Source of the DNA: Eretmocerus hayati | Lineage: Eukaryota; Arthropoda; Insecta; Hymenoptera; Aphelinidae | DNA length: 64,000 bases | Direction: 5' to 3' | Assembly: GCA_029851415.1 (NCBI GenBank) | Contig: CM056742.1 | Span: 60,476,454-60,540,453, forward strand | In this document: positions 14,441 to 25,333 of the stretch, piece by piece | Numbering within the stretch: the stretch's first letter is position 1 | Layout of the letters: each line of letters opens with the position of its first letter | Translations under genes and position numbers: made by a program | Notes under the pieces: model-generated | Database searches by the model: none | What the model was told of the DNA's origin: nothing | What the model saw: the letters and a program-made list of their open reading frames with translations, nothing else

Positions 14441-17400
14441 TCAACACAGATTGTAAGTATTGAGAGGGATAGAATAACCATGTACCCATGATTTCAACTG
14501 GATTCTGTAGTATTCATCTCGATTGATCAATGACGCAATGCGTGATTGGGTCATCATTCGAATCGATTGACGCGGTCGATTCAATGCTGCCCGGCAGGAT
14601 TCAGACCGATAGCGAAACTTATTCTCAGTCCATACCAATCCTGCTCAGCAGTATTGAATCCGAATCAAATATATGAGAACTAGAAGAGTTCAATACTGAT
14701 TACAAGCATTGAGGAGGATAGAGACCATGCTCCCACGATTTGAATTTCACCCTATATTTATTCAGCTCGATTAGTCGATGGCGCAATGAGTGATCGGGTT
14801 ATCCTTGAAATCGATTCACACCGTCAATTCAATGCTGCCTGGCAGGATTCAGACCGAAAGCAAAACTCATCTCCAGGCCGCTCCAATCCTGCTCAGCAGT
14901 ATTGAATTCGATTGAGATGTATGAAATCTAGAGGAGTTCAAACCTGATTGTGAGTATTGAGAGGGATAGTATAACCATGCACCCACGATTTCAACTGGAT
15001 TCTGTAGTATTCATCTCGATTGGTCAATCACGCAATGAGTGATTGGGTCATCATCGAAATTGATTGATGCTGTCGACTCAATGCTGCTCGGCAGGATTAA
15101 GACCGATAGCGAAACTCATCCTCAGAGCGTACCAATCCTGCTCAGCAGTATTGAATTCAGTTAAAATACATGGAATTCAGAGGAGTTCGATATCGATTGT
15201 AAGTATTGAGAGAGATAGGATAACCATGCACCCACGATTTCAATTCGATGTTGTAATATTCATCTCGATTCAACAATGACGCAATGAGTGATTGGGTCAT
15301 CATTGGAATCGATTGTGGCGGTCGATTCAATGCTGCCCGGCAGGATTCAGACCGAAAGCAAAACTCATCTTCAGGCCGCTCCAATCCTGATCAGCAGTAT
15401 TGGATTCGATTGAGATGTATGAAATCTAGAGCAGTTCAACACTGATTGTGAGTATTCAGGGGGATGGAATAACCATGCACCCACGATTTCAATTCGATAT
15501 TGTAGTAATCATCTCGATTAGTCAATGACGCAATGAGTGATTGGGTCATCATTGGAATCGATTGACACGGTTGATTCAATGCTGCCCGGCAGGATTCAGA
15601 CCGATAGTGAAACTTATTCTCAGTCCATACCAATCCTGCTCAGCAGTATTGAATCCGAATCAAATATATGAGAACTAGAAGAGTTCAATACTGATTACGA
15701 GCATTGAGGGGGATAGAGACCATGCTCCTACGATTTGAATTCCACCCTATATGTATTCAGCTCGATTGGTCAATGACGCAACGAGTGATTGGGTTATCAT
15801 TGAAAACGATTCACGGGGTCAATTCAATGCTACCTGGCAGGATTCAGACCGAAAGCAAAACTCATCTCCATGCCGCTCCGATCCTGCACAGCAGTATTGA
15901 ATTCGATTGAGATCTATGGGATGTAGAGCAGTTCAATACTGATTGTGAGTATTGGGAGGGATAGAATAACCATGCACCCACGATTTCAATTCGATATTGT
16001 AGTAATCATCTCGATTAGTCAATGACGCAATGAGTGATTGGGTCATCATTGGAATCGATTGACACGGTCGATTCAATGCTGCCCGGCAGGATTCAGACCG
16101 ATAGTGAAACTTATTCTCAGTCCATACAAATCCTGCTCAGCAGTATTGAATCCGAATTAATTATATGAGAATTAGGAGAGTTCAATACTGATTACAAGCA
16201 TTGAGGAGGATAGGGACCATCCTCCTACAATTTGAATTCCACCCTATTAGTATTCAGCTCGATTGGTCAATGACGCCACGAGTGATTGGGTTATCGTTGA
16301 AATCGATTCACAGCGTCAATTCAATGCTAGCTGGCAGGATTCAGACCGGTAGCAAAACTCATCTCCAGGCCGTTCCAATCCTGCTCGACAGTATTGTATT
16401 CGATTGAGATGTATGAAATCTAGAGGAGTTCAACACTGATTGTGAGTATTGAGAGGGATAGAATAACCATGCACCCACGATTTCAACTGGATTCTGTAGT
16501 ATTCATCTCGATTGGTCAATCACGCAATGAGTGATTGGGTCATCATCGAAATCGATTGACGCGGTCGATTCAATGCTGCCCGGCAGGATTCAGACCGATA
16601 GCGAAACTTATCCTCATCCCATACCAATCCATCGCAGCAGTATTGAGTCCGAATCAAATATATGAGAACAAGAAGAGTTCCAGACTGATTACGAGCATGG
16701 AGGGGGATAGAGACCATGCTCCTACGATTTGAATTCCACCCTATATGTATTCAGCTCGATTGGTCAATGACGCAACGAGTGATTGGGTTATCATTGAAAA
16801 CGATTCACGGGGTCAATTCAATGCTACCTGGCAGGATTCAGACCGGAAGCAAAACTCATCTCCATGCCGCTCCGATCCTGCTCAGCAGTATTGAATTCGA
16901 TTGAGATCTATGAAATGTAGAGCAGTTCAATACTGATTGTGAGTATTGGGAGGGATAGAATAACCATGCACCCACGATTTCAATTCGATATTGTAGTATC
17001 CATCTCGATTAGTCAATGAAGCAATGAGTGATTGGGTCATCATTGGAATCGATTGACGCGGCCGATTCAGTGCTGCCCGGCAGGATCCAGACCGTTAGCG
17101 AAACTTATTCTCAGTCCATACCAATCCTGCTCAGCAGTATTGAATCCAAATCAAATATATGAGAAATAGAAGAGTTTAATACTGATTACAAGCATTGAGG
17201 ATTATAGAGACCATGCTCCCACGATTTGAAATTCACCCTTTATGTATTCAGCTCGATTGGTCGATGGCGCAATGAGTGATCGGGTTATCCTTGAAATCGA
17301 TTCACACCGTCAATTCAATGCTAGCTGGCAGGATTCAGACCGGTAGCAAAACTCATCTCCAGGCCGTTCCAATCCTGCTCGACAGTATTGAATTCGATTG

Positions 17401-20400
17401 AGATGTATGAAATCTAGAGGAGTTCAACACTGATTGTAAGTATTGAGAGGGATAGAATAACCATGTACCCATGATTTCAACTGGATTCTGTAGTATTCAT
17501 CTCGATTAATCAATGACGCAATGCGTGATTGGGTCATCATTGGAATCGATTGACGCGGTCGATTCAATGCTGCCCGGCAGGATTGAGACCGATAGCGAAA
17601 CTTATTCTCAGTCCATACCAATCCTGCTCAGCAGTATTGAATCCGAATCAAATATATGAGAACTAGAAGAGTTCAATACTGATTACAAGCATTGAGGAGG
17701 ATAGAGACCATGCTCCCACGATTTGAATTTCACCCTATATGTCTTCAGCTCGATTAGTCGATGATGCAATGAGTGATCGGGTTATCCTTGAAATCGATTC
17801 ACACCGTCAATTCAATGCTGCCTGGCAGGATTCAGACCGAAAGCAAAACTCATCTCCAGGCCGCTCCAATCCTGCTCAGCAGTATTGAATTCGATTGAGA
17901 TGTATGAAATCTAGAGGAGTTCAAACCTGATTGTGAGTATTGAGAGGTATAGAATAACCATGCACCCACGATTTCAACTAGATTCTGTAGTATCCATCTC
18001 GATTGGTCAATCACGCAATGAGTGATTGGGTCATCATTCAAATTGATTGATGCTGTCGACTCAATGCTGCTCGGCAGGATTAAGACCGATAGCGAAACTC
18101 ATCCTCAGAGCGTACCAATCCTGCTCAGCAGTATTGAATTCAGTTAAAATACATGGAAGTCAGAGGAGTTCGATATCGATTGTCAGTATTGAGAGAGATA
18201 GGATAACCATGCACCCACGACTTCAATTCGATGTTGTAATATTCATCTCTATTCAACAATGACGCAATGAGTGATTGGGTCATCATTGGAATCGATTGTG
18301 CCGGTCGATTCCATGCTGCCCGGCAGGATTCAGACCGAAAGCAAAACTCATCTTCAGGCCGCTCCAATCCTGATCATTAGTATTGGATTCGATTGAGATG
18401 TATGAAATCTAGAGCAGTTCAACACTGATCGTGAGTATTCAGGGGGATGGAATAACCATGCACCCACGATTTCAATTCGATATTGTAGTAATCATCTCGA
18501 TTAGTCAATGACGCAATGAGTGATTGGGTCATCATTGGAATCGATTGACACGGTCGATTCAATGCTGCCCGGCAGGATTCAGACCGATAGTGAAACTTAT
18601 TCTCAGTCCATACCAATCCTGCTCAGCAGTATTGAATCCGAATTGAATATATGAGAACTAGGAGAGTTCAATATTGATTACAAGCATTGAGGAGGATAGG
18701 GACCATGCTCCTACAATTTGAATTCCACCCTATATGTATTCAGCTCGATTGGTCAATGACGCCACGAGTGATTGGGTTATCGTTGAAATCGATTCACAGC
18801 GTCAATTCAATGCTAGCTGGCAGGATTCAGACCGGTAGCAAAACTCATCTCCAGGCCGTTCCAATCCTGCTCGACAGTATTGAATTCGATTGAGATGTAT
18901 GAAATCTAGAGGAGTTTAACACTGATTGTGAGTATTGAGAGGGATAGAATAACCATGTACCCATGATTTCAACTGGATTCTGTAGTATTAATCTCGATTA
19001 ATCAATGACGCAATGCGTGATTGGGTCATCATTGGAATCGATTGACGCGGTCGATTCAATGCTGCCCGGCAGGATTCAGACCGATAGCGAAACCTATTCT
19101 CAGTCCATACCAATCCATCGCAGCAGTATTGAATCCGAATCAAATATATGAGAAATAGAAGAGTTCAATACTGATTACAAGCATTGAGGATTATAGAGAC
19201 CATGCTCCCACGATTTGAAATTCACCCTATATGTATTCAGCTCGATTGGTCGATGGCGCAATGAGTGATCGGGTTATCCTTGAAATCGATTCACACCGTC
19301 AATTCAATGCTAGCTGGCAGGATTCAGACCGGTAGCAAAACTCATCCCCAGGCCGTTCCAATCCTGCTCGACAGTATTGAATTCGATTGAGATGTATGAA
19401 ATCTAGAGGAGTTCAACACTGATTGTAAGTATTGAGAGGGATAGAATAACCATGTACCCATGATTTCAACTGGATTATGTAGTATTCATCTCGATTAATC
19501 AATGACGCAATGCGTGATTGGGTCATCATTGGAATCGATTGACGCGGTCGATTCAATGCTGCCCGGCAGGATTCAGACCGATAGCGAAACTTATTCTCAG
19601 TCCATACCAATCCTGCTCAGCAGTATTGAATCCGAATCAAATATATGAGAACTAGAAGAGTTCAATACTTATTACAAGCATTGAGGAGGATAGAGACCAT
19701 GCTCCCACGATTTGAATTTCACCCTATATGTATTCAGCTCGATTAGTCGATGGCGCAATGAGTGATCGGGTTATCCTTGAAATCGATTCACACCGTCAAT
19801 TCAATGCTGCCTGGCAGGATTCAGACCGAAAGCAAAACCCATCTCCAGGCCGCTCCAATCCTGCTCAGCAGTATTGAATTCGATTGAGATGTATGAAATC
19901 TAGAGGAGTTCGAACCTGATTGTGAGTATTGAGAGGTATAGAATAACCATGCACCCACGATTTCAACTAGATTCTGTAGTATTCATCTCGATTGGTCAAT
20001 CACGCAATGAGTGATTGGGTCATCATCGAAATCGATTCATGCTGTCGACTCAATGCTGCTCGGCAGGATTAAGACCGATAGCGAAACTCATCCTCAGAGC
20101 GTACCAATCCTGCTCAGCAGTATTGAATTCAGTTAAAATACATGGAATTCAGAGGAGTTCGATATCGATTGTCAGTATTGAGAGAGATAGGATAACCATG
20201 CACCCACGATTTCAATTCGATGTTGTAATATTCATCTCTATTCAACAATGACGCAATGAGTGATTGGGTCATCATTGGAATCGATTGTGGCGGTCGATTC
20301 CATGCTGCCCGGCAGGATTCAGACCGAAAGCAAAACTCATCTTCAGGCCGCTCCAATCCTGATCAGCAGTATTGGATTCGATTGAGATGTATGAAATCTA

Positions 20401-21380
20401 GAGCAGTTCAACACTGATTGTGAGTATCAGGGGGATAGAATAACCATGCACCCACGATTTCAATTCGATATTGTAGTAATCATCTCGATTAGTCAATGAC
20501 GCAATGAGTGATTGGGTCATCATTGGAATCGATTGACACGGTCGATTCAATGCTGCCCGGCAGGATTCAGACCGATAGTGAAACTTATTCTCAGTCCATA
20601 CCAATCCTGCTCAGCAGTATTGAATCCGAATTAAATATATGAGAACTAGGAGAGTTCAATACTGATTACAAGCATTGAGGAGGATAGGGACCATGCTCCT
20701 ACAATTTGAATTCCACCCTATATGTATTCAGCTCGATTGGTCAATGACGCCACGAGTGATTGGGTTATCGTTGAAATCGATTCACAGCGTCAATTCAATG
20801 CTAGCTGGCAGGATTCAGACCGGTAGCAAAACTCATCTCCAGGCCGTTCCGATCCTGCTCGACAGTATTGAATTCGATTGAGATGTATGAAATCTAGAGG
20901 AGTTTAACACTGATTGTGAGTATTGAGAGGGATAAAATAACCATGTACCCATGATTTCAACTGGATTCTGTAGTATTCATCTCGATTAATCAATGACGCA
21001 ATGCGTGATTGGGTCATCATTGGAATCGATTGACGCGGTCGATTCAATGCTGCCCGGCAGGATTCAGACCGATAGCGAAACTTATTCTCAGTCCATACCA
21101 ATCCATCGCAGCAGTATTGAGTCCGAATCGAATATATGAGAACAAGAAGAGTTCCATACTGATTACGAGCATTGAGGGGGATAGAGACCATGCTCCTACG
21201 ATTTGGATTCCACCCTATATGTATTCAGCTCGATTGGTCAATGACGCAACGAGTGATTGGGTTATCATTGAGAACGATTCACGGGGTCAATTCAATGCTA
21301 CCTGGCAGGATTCAGACCGAAAGCAAAACTCATCTCCAGGCCGCCTCAATCCTGCTCAGCAGTAATGAATTCGATTAAGA
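14441..21380 (+). repeat. Satellite segment with looser higher-order periods (12 and 8 monomers)
   Basis: Monomer types recur at an offset of 2,983 bp (12 monomers; 14,441 with 17,424, 15,064 with 18,047, 15,436 with 18,419). They also recur at 1,989 bp (8 monomers; 17,424 with 19,413, 18,140 with 20,129, 18,687 with 20,675). The copies differ at several bases each, so these exchanges are older than the 4,223-bp duplication. Confidence 0.7.
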
Positions 21381-21412
21381 TGTATGGGATCTAGAGGAGT
21401 TTAACTCTGATT

Positions 21413-22880
21413 GTAAGTATTGAGAAGAATAGGATAACCATGCAACCACGATTTCAACTGGATTCTGAAGTATTCATCTCGATTGGTCAATCACGCAATG
21501 ATTGATTGGGTCATTAACGGAATCGATTGATGCTGTCGACTCAATGCTGCTCGGCAGGATTGAGACCGATAGCGAAACTCATCCTCAGAGCTTACCAATC
21601 CTGCTCAGCAGTATTGAATTCAGTCAAAATACATGGAATTCAGAGGAGTTCGATACAGATTGTAAGTATTCAGAGAGATAGGATAACCATGCACCCACCA
21701 TTTCAATTCAATATTGTAATATTCATCTCGATTTAACAATGACGCAATGAGTGATTGGGTCATCATTGGAATCCATTGACGCGGTCGATCCACTGCTGCC
21801 CGGCAGGATTCAGACCGATAGCGAAACTCATTCTCAGTCCATACCGACCCTGCTCAGCACTATTGATTCCGAATCAAATATATGATAACTAGAAGAGTTC
21901 AACACTGATTACAAGCATTGAGGAGGATAGAGACCATGCTCCTACGATTTGGATTTCACCCTATATGTATTCAGCTCGATTGGTCAATGACGCAACGAGT
22001 GATCGGGTTATCCTTGAAATCGATTAACACCGTCAATTCAATGCTGCCTGGCAGGATTCAGACCGAAAGCAAAACTCATCCCCAGGCCGCTGCAATCCTG
22101 CTCAGCAGTGTTGAATTCGATTGGGATGTATGAAATCTAGAGCAGTCCAACACTGATTGTGAGTATTGAGAGGGATAGAATAACCATGCACCCACGATTC
22201 CAACTGGATTCTGTAGTATTCATCTCGATTTATCAATGACGCAAAAAAAGATTGGGTAATCATTGGAACCGATTGACGGAGTCGACTCAATGCTGCCTGG
22301 CAGGATTCAGACCGGTAGCGAAACTCATCTCCTGGCCGTTCCAATCCTGCTCAGCAGTATTGAATTCGATTGGGATGTATGAAATCTAGAGCAGTCCAAC
22401 ACTGATTGTGAGTCTTGAGAGGGATAGAATAACCATGTACCCACGATTTCAACTGGATTCTGTAGTATTGATCTCGATTAATCAATGACGCAATGCGTGA
22501 TTCGTCCATCATTGGGATCGATTGACGCGGTCGATTCAATGCTGTCCGGCAGGATTCAGACCGATAGCGAAACTTATTTTCAGTCAATACCAATCTTGCT
22601 CAGCAGTATTGAATCCGAATCAAATATATGAGAACAAGAAGAGTTCAATACTGATTACAAGCCTTGAGGAGGATAGAGACCATGCTCCTACGATTTGAAT
22701 TCCACCCTATATGTATTCAGCTAGATTGGTCGATGGCGCAACGAGTGATCGGGTTATCCTTTAAATCGATTCACACCGTCAATTCAATGCTGCCTGGCAG
22801 GATTCAGACCGAAAGCAAAACTCATCTTCAGGCCGATCCAACCCTGCTCAGCAGTATTGAATTCGATTGAGATGTATGAA
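21413..22880 (+). repeat. Satellite block also present near 2,030-3,490
   Basis: The order and private variants of monomers at about 2,030-3,490 recur here at an offset of about 19,384 bp (78 monomers). Shared marks include TCATTAACGGAATCG, GCACCCACCATTTCA and GATTCGTCCATCATTGGG. The shared order shows that distant parts of the array come from one ancestral block. Confidence 0.75.
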
Positions 22881-23134
22881 ATCTAGAGCAGTTCAACACT
22901 GATTGTGAGTATTGAGAGGGATAGAATAACCATGCACCCACGATTCCAACTGGATTCTGTAGTATTCATCTCGATTGGTCAATCACGCAATGAGTGATTG
23001 GGTCATCATCGAAATCGATTGACGCGGTCGATTCAATGCTGCCCGGCAGGATCCAGACCGATAGCGAAACTTATTCTCAGTCCATACCAATCCTGCTCAG
23101 CAGTACTGAATCCGAATCAAATATTTGAGAAATA

Positions 23135-23157
23135 CAGGCGTAACCCGTTATCTGCGG
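23135..23157 (+). repeat. Left terminal inverted repeat of the first Tigger element
   Basis: This 23-bp repeat starts CAGGCGTAACCCG. It is an exact reverse complement of 25,311-25,333 and is preceded by TA. Confidence 0.95.
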
Positions 23158-23351
23158 ATGATACAGATCGGAAAGGTGCCGCAGATACCGAATCCGCAGA
23201 TACGGAAGCATTGTTCTTATGGGAGAAGGGGGGATACAGACTGTGATTGGAAGAAAGTTCGTTCGAAAAAATTTTAGTGTAAAAATAATAGTGTTTATAA
23301 ACGAAATAAAGTGATATAAATAACGATTTCTATTACAAAATTGATAACTGA

Positions 23352-25097
23352 TCAACTTTTTGAGAAAAAATCGGTCATTTGGGTTTGTTTTGCTCGTCTG
23401 ATAGTGTCCGCATACAGCTCGCGGTACCCCTTTAAAGCGATTTCACAATGGTGCTTGAACTGAAGACTTCGAACCATCACTGGGTCACTGTCCATAGCTT
23501 CATCCATAGCATCTTCGATCATCTTGATGATTTTTGCTATCGATTTCGCTTGGAATACGGGAGGCTGTGATTCTTGAGTTTCATCCTCGGATGCTTCGTC
23601 GGGCTCGTTGAGGATGATTTCAATTTCATCGATTGACAGAGGCTCAACTATGGGTTCCACCAATTCTAAGATCTCATTTTCCTCAACATTTGAGAAACCC
23701 TCGCCACCAACATGTCCAGCAAGACCAATAATTTCGTGCACAACATCACGTACAGGCTCAACTTGAGAAAGCTGACCATCCACAAGACCTGGCAGTAATT
23801 TTTTCCAGCACCCAATCAAGGTTGATGAGTTGATTTCATCCCATGATTCTTTGACGTATCCAATAGAATGAAAGATGTTGAACTGCCTCCAAAATTTCTT
23901 TACTGCAGTTTTCGGGTCATCAGTGCTTACCTCTGATTGACTGACAACGTTCAACATCCTCCTCATCACACGCCTGAGATAGTAGGCTTTGAAGGTTGCA
24001 ATGACGGTTTGATCCATTGGCTGAATGAGGGAAGTCGTGTTCGGTGGTAAAAACATGACTTCAACATCTGGGTGCAACGATTGCAAAGTTTTTGGGTGGC
24101 TACCTGCATTGTCCAGTAGCAGTAGAATTTTGAAAGCAAGATTTTCCTTCATTAGTTTCTCTCTTACTTCTGGGATGAATGAATTTTGAAACCACTCCGT
24201 GACATTCTTTTGCGTTGCCCAAGCGCTTTTATTAGATTTCCAAAAAACTGGCAGTAGAGCCTTGTTTTTGTTCCTCAATGCGACTGGTGTTTCTGATCGG
24301 TAAATGAGCATTGGTTTGCACTTAATTGTTCCCGAAGCATTTGCGCACAAAAGCAATGTATATCTGAAACACCAAACAAGAGCCGTTGATGATTTCACGA
24401 AACAGAGTCGTAATTTATTAAGAACGTCAGAAATTCACCTGTCTTTTGCAGCTTTGAACCCAGACGCCACCTTCTCTTCCTCAGTTAGATATGTACGCTT
24501 TGGCATTTTCTTCCAATAGAGTCCCAACTCGTCACCATTAAAGATTTGAGAGAGTGAGTACCCTTTTTCAGCAATGAATTGTGCAAGAGAAGAACAAAAT
24601 TCACGAGCACCTTTCTCATCTGCTGATGCTTTTTCGCCGGTGAAGCTGACATTGTGCAGTGAAAATCTTGTTTTAAAACGAGTGAACCAGCCTGGACTAG
24701 CTCCAAACTTTTCTCCAGCACAGGCCTCGTATGTCTCGGTGACGTACTTGTGGAAGATCAATGCTTGCTCCCGAATCAACAATGTTGATAGAGGCACGTT
24801 TTGTCTCACCATTCCTTGGATCCACACATAAAGCATTTGCTCCATCCGCTCTTGACCTGGACTACGGCTGATCTTGCTTACTTGAGCATGCGTGCCAAGA
24901 ATCTGCGCGCTATCTCGGATTTTGGCTTCATTATCACGTATACTTCGTATTGTCGATTCTCCAACCTCGAATTTTCTTGCGACATGGGCGATTTTCTCTC
25001 CTTTCTTCAAGCTATCCAAAATTTCTAACTTTTGAGCCAGATTTAGCACTTTCCGATTTTGTTTCTTTGCCGTTGTATCTTTCTTTGAGGGGGCCAT
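23352..25097 (-). CDS. Tigger/CENP-B-like DDD transposase, two exons, apparently intact
   Basis: The gene reads complement(join(23352..24363, 24439..25097)) and gives 556 residues with no stop. The 75-bp intron has GTGAAT at its donor and TTTCAG at its acceptor. Joining the exons restores the conserved KDRYTLLLCAN stretch, which the second element in this window also has. Residues 15-65 form a pipsqueak-type helix-turn-helix (LAQKLEILDSL, then VARKFEVGESTIRSIR). A CENP-B/Tc5-type DNA-binding domain follows to about residue 150. The catalytic acids are visible: D189 in FNGDELG, D304 in LLLLDNAGSH and D337 in PMDQTV, with 32 residues between the second and third. The C-terminal third is acidic, as in pogo-family proteins and CENP-B. 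By family knowledge it cuts and pastes its own element at TA. The TGD in place of the usual CDE at the first site leaves the D itself unchanged. Whether it is active cannot be told from sequence. Confidence 0.92.
24364..24438 (-). other. Intron of the first Tigger transposase
   Basis: This 75-bp intron lies between the two exons. The donor is AG|GTGAAT and the acceptor TTTCAG|A. Removing it keeps frame and restores a stretch conserved in the family. The second Tigger copy has an 85-bp intron with the same TTTCAG acceptor a few codons away. Confidence 0.85.
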
Positions 25098-25310
25098 TTT
25101 AAGAGAAATGTAGAAATATTTACACTCAATTTTGAACTTGAAATCCAGCCAGCCAAAATGTCAACAAACTGAAGTTGTTGACATTCCGTTGTTCGCCAGG
25201 GAAATTTTCAAAATCGAAAACCATCCGCATTTACGGAATTTTATACCGCACATAGCGGGAAGTGGTCTCATCGAAAAAATCCGCACTCAGCGAATCCGCA
25301 GATGCGGAAG

Positions 25311-25333
25311 CCGCAGATAACGGGTTACGCCTG
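25311..25333 (-). repeat. Right terminal inverted repeat of the first Tigger element
   Basis: This is an exact reverse complement of the left terminal repeat, ending GGGTTACGCCTG, and is followed by TA at 25,334-25,335. Confidence 0.95.

Larger units (their letters stand above)
1..23132 (+). repeat. Satellite array, left block, ~248.6-bp monomers
   Basis: The whole stretch is head-to-tail monomers of 248-249 bp, all in one orientation. A convenient phase mark is GAGTTCAAYACTGATT, seen near 24, 269, 520, 768, 1017 and 1268 and onward at the same spacing. Monomers fall into several diverged subtypes that can be told apart by eye. One carries ACCATGCTCC plus TTCACCCTATATGTATTCAG, another ACCATGCACCCACGATTTCA, a third a TTCGATAYMGATTGTAAG start. 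The array is already under way at base 1, so its left end is outside the window. Short ORFs on both strands recur once per monomer. They are a by-product of repetition and show no sign of being genes. Confidence 0.97.
23135..25333 (-). mobile_element. Tigger-like (pogo superfamily) DNA transposon in the satellite array
   Basis: The 2,199-bp element is bounded by perfect 23-bp terminal inverted repeats, 23,135-23,157 and 25,311-25,333, starting CAGGCGTAACCCG. TA lies directly outside each end (23,133-23,134 and 25,334-25,335), the target duplication expected of the Tc1/mariner/pogo group. Inside is one transposase gene on the minus strand. A 20-bp subterminal direct repeat (23,190-23,209 and 25,292-25,311, one mismatch) and several CCGCAGATA(N)CGG-like copies lie near the ends and may be transposase binding sites. 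The satellite resumes on both sides, but in different phase. Confidence 0.95.

Noticed and set aside
24574..25028. Plus-strand ORFs across the first Tigger transposase
   Set aside because: They are shadows of the minus-strand exon, which has the recognised domains.
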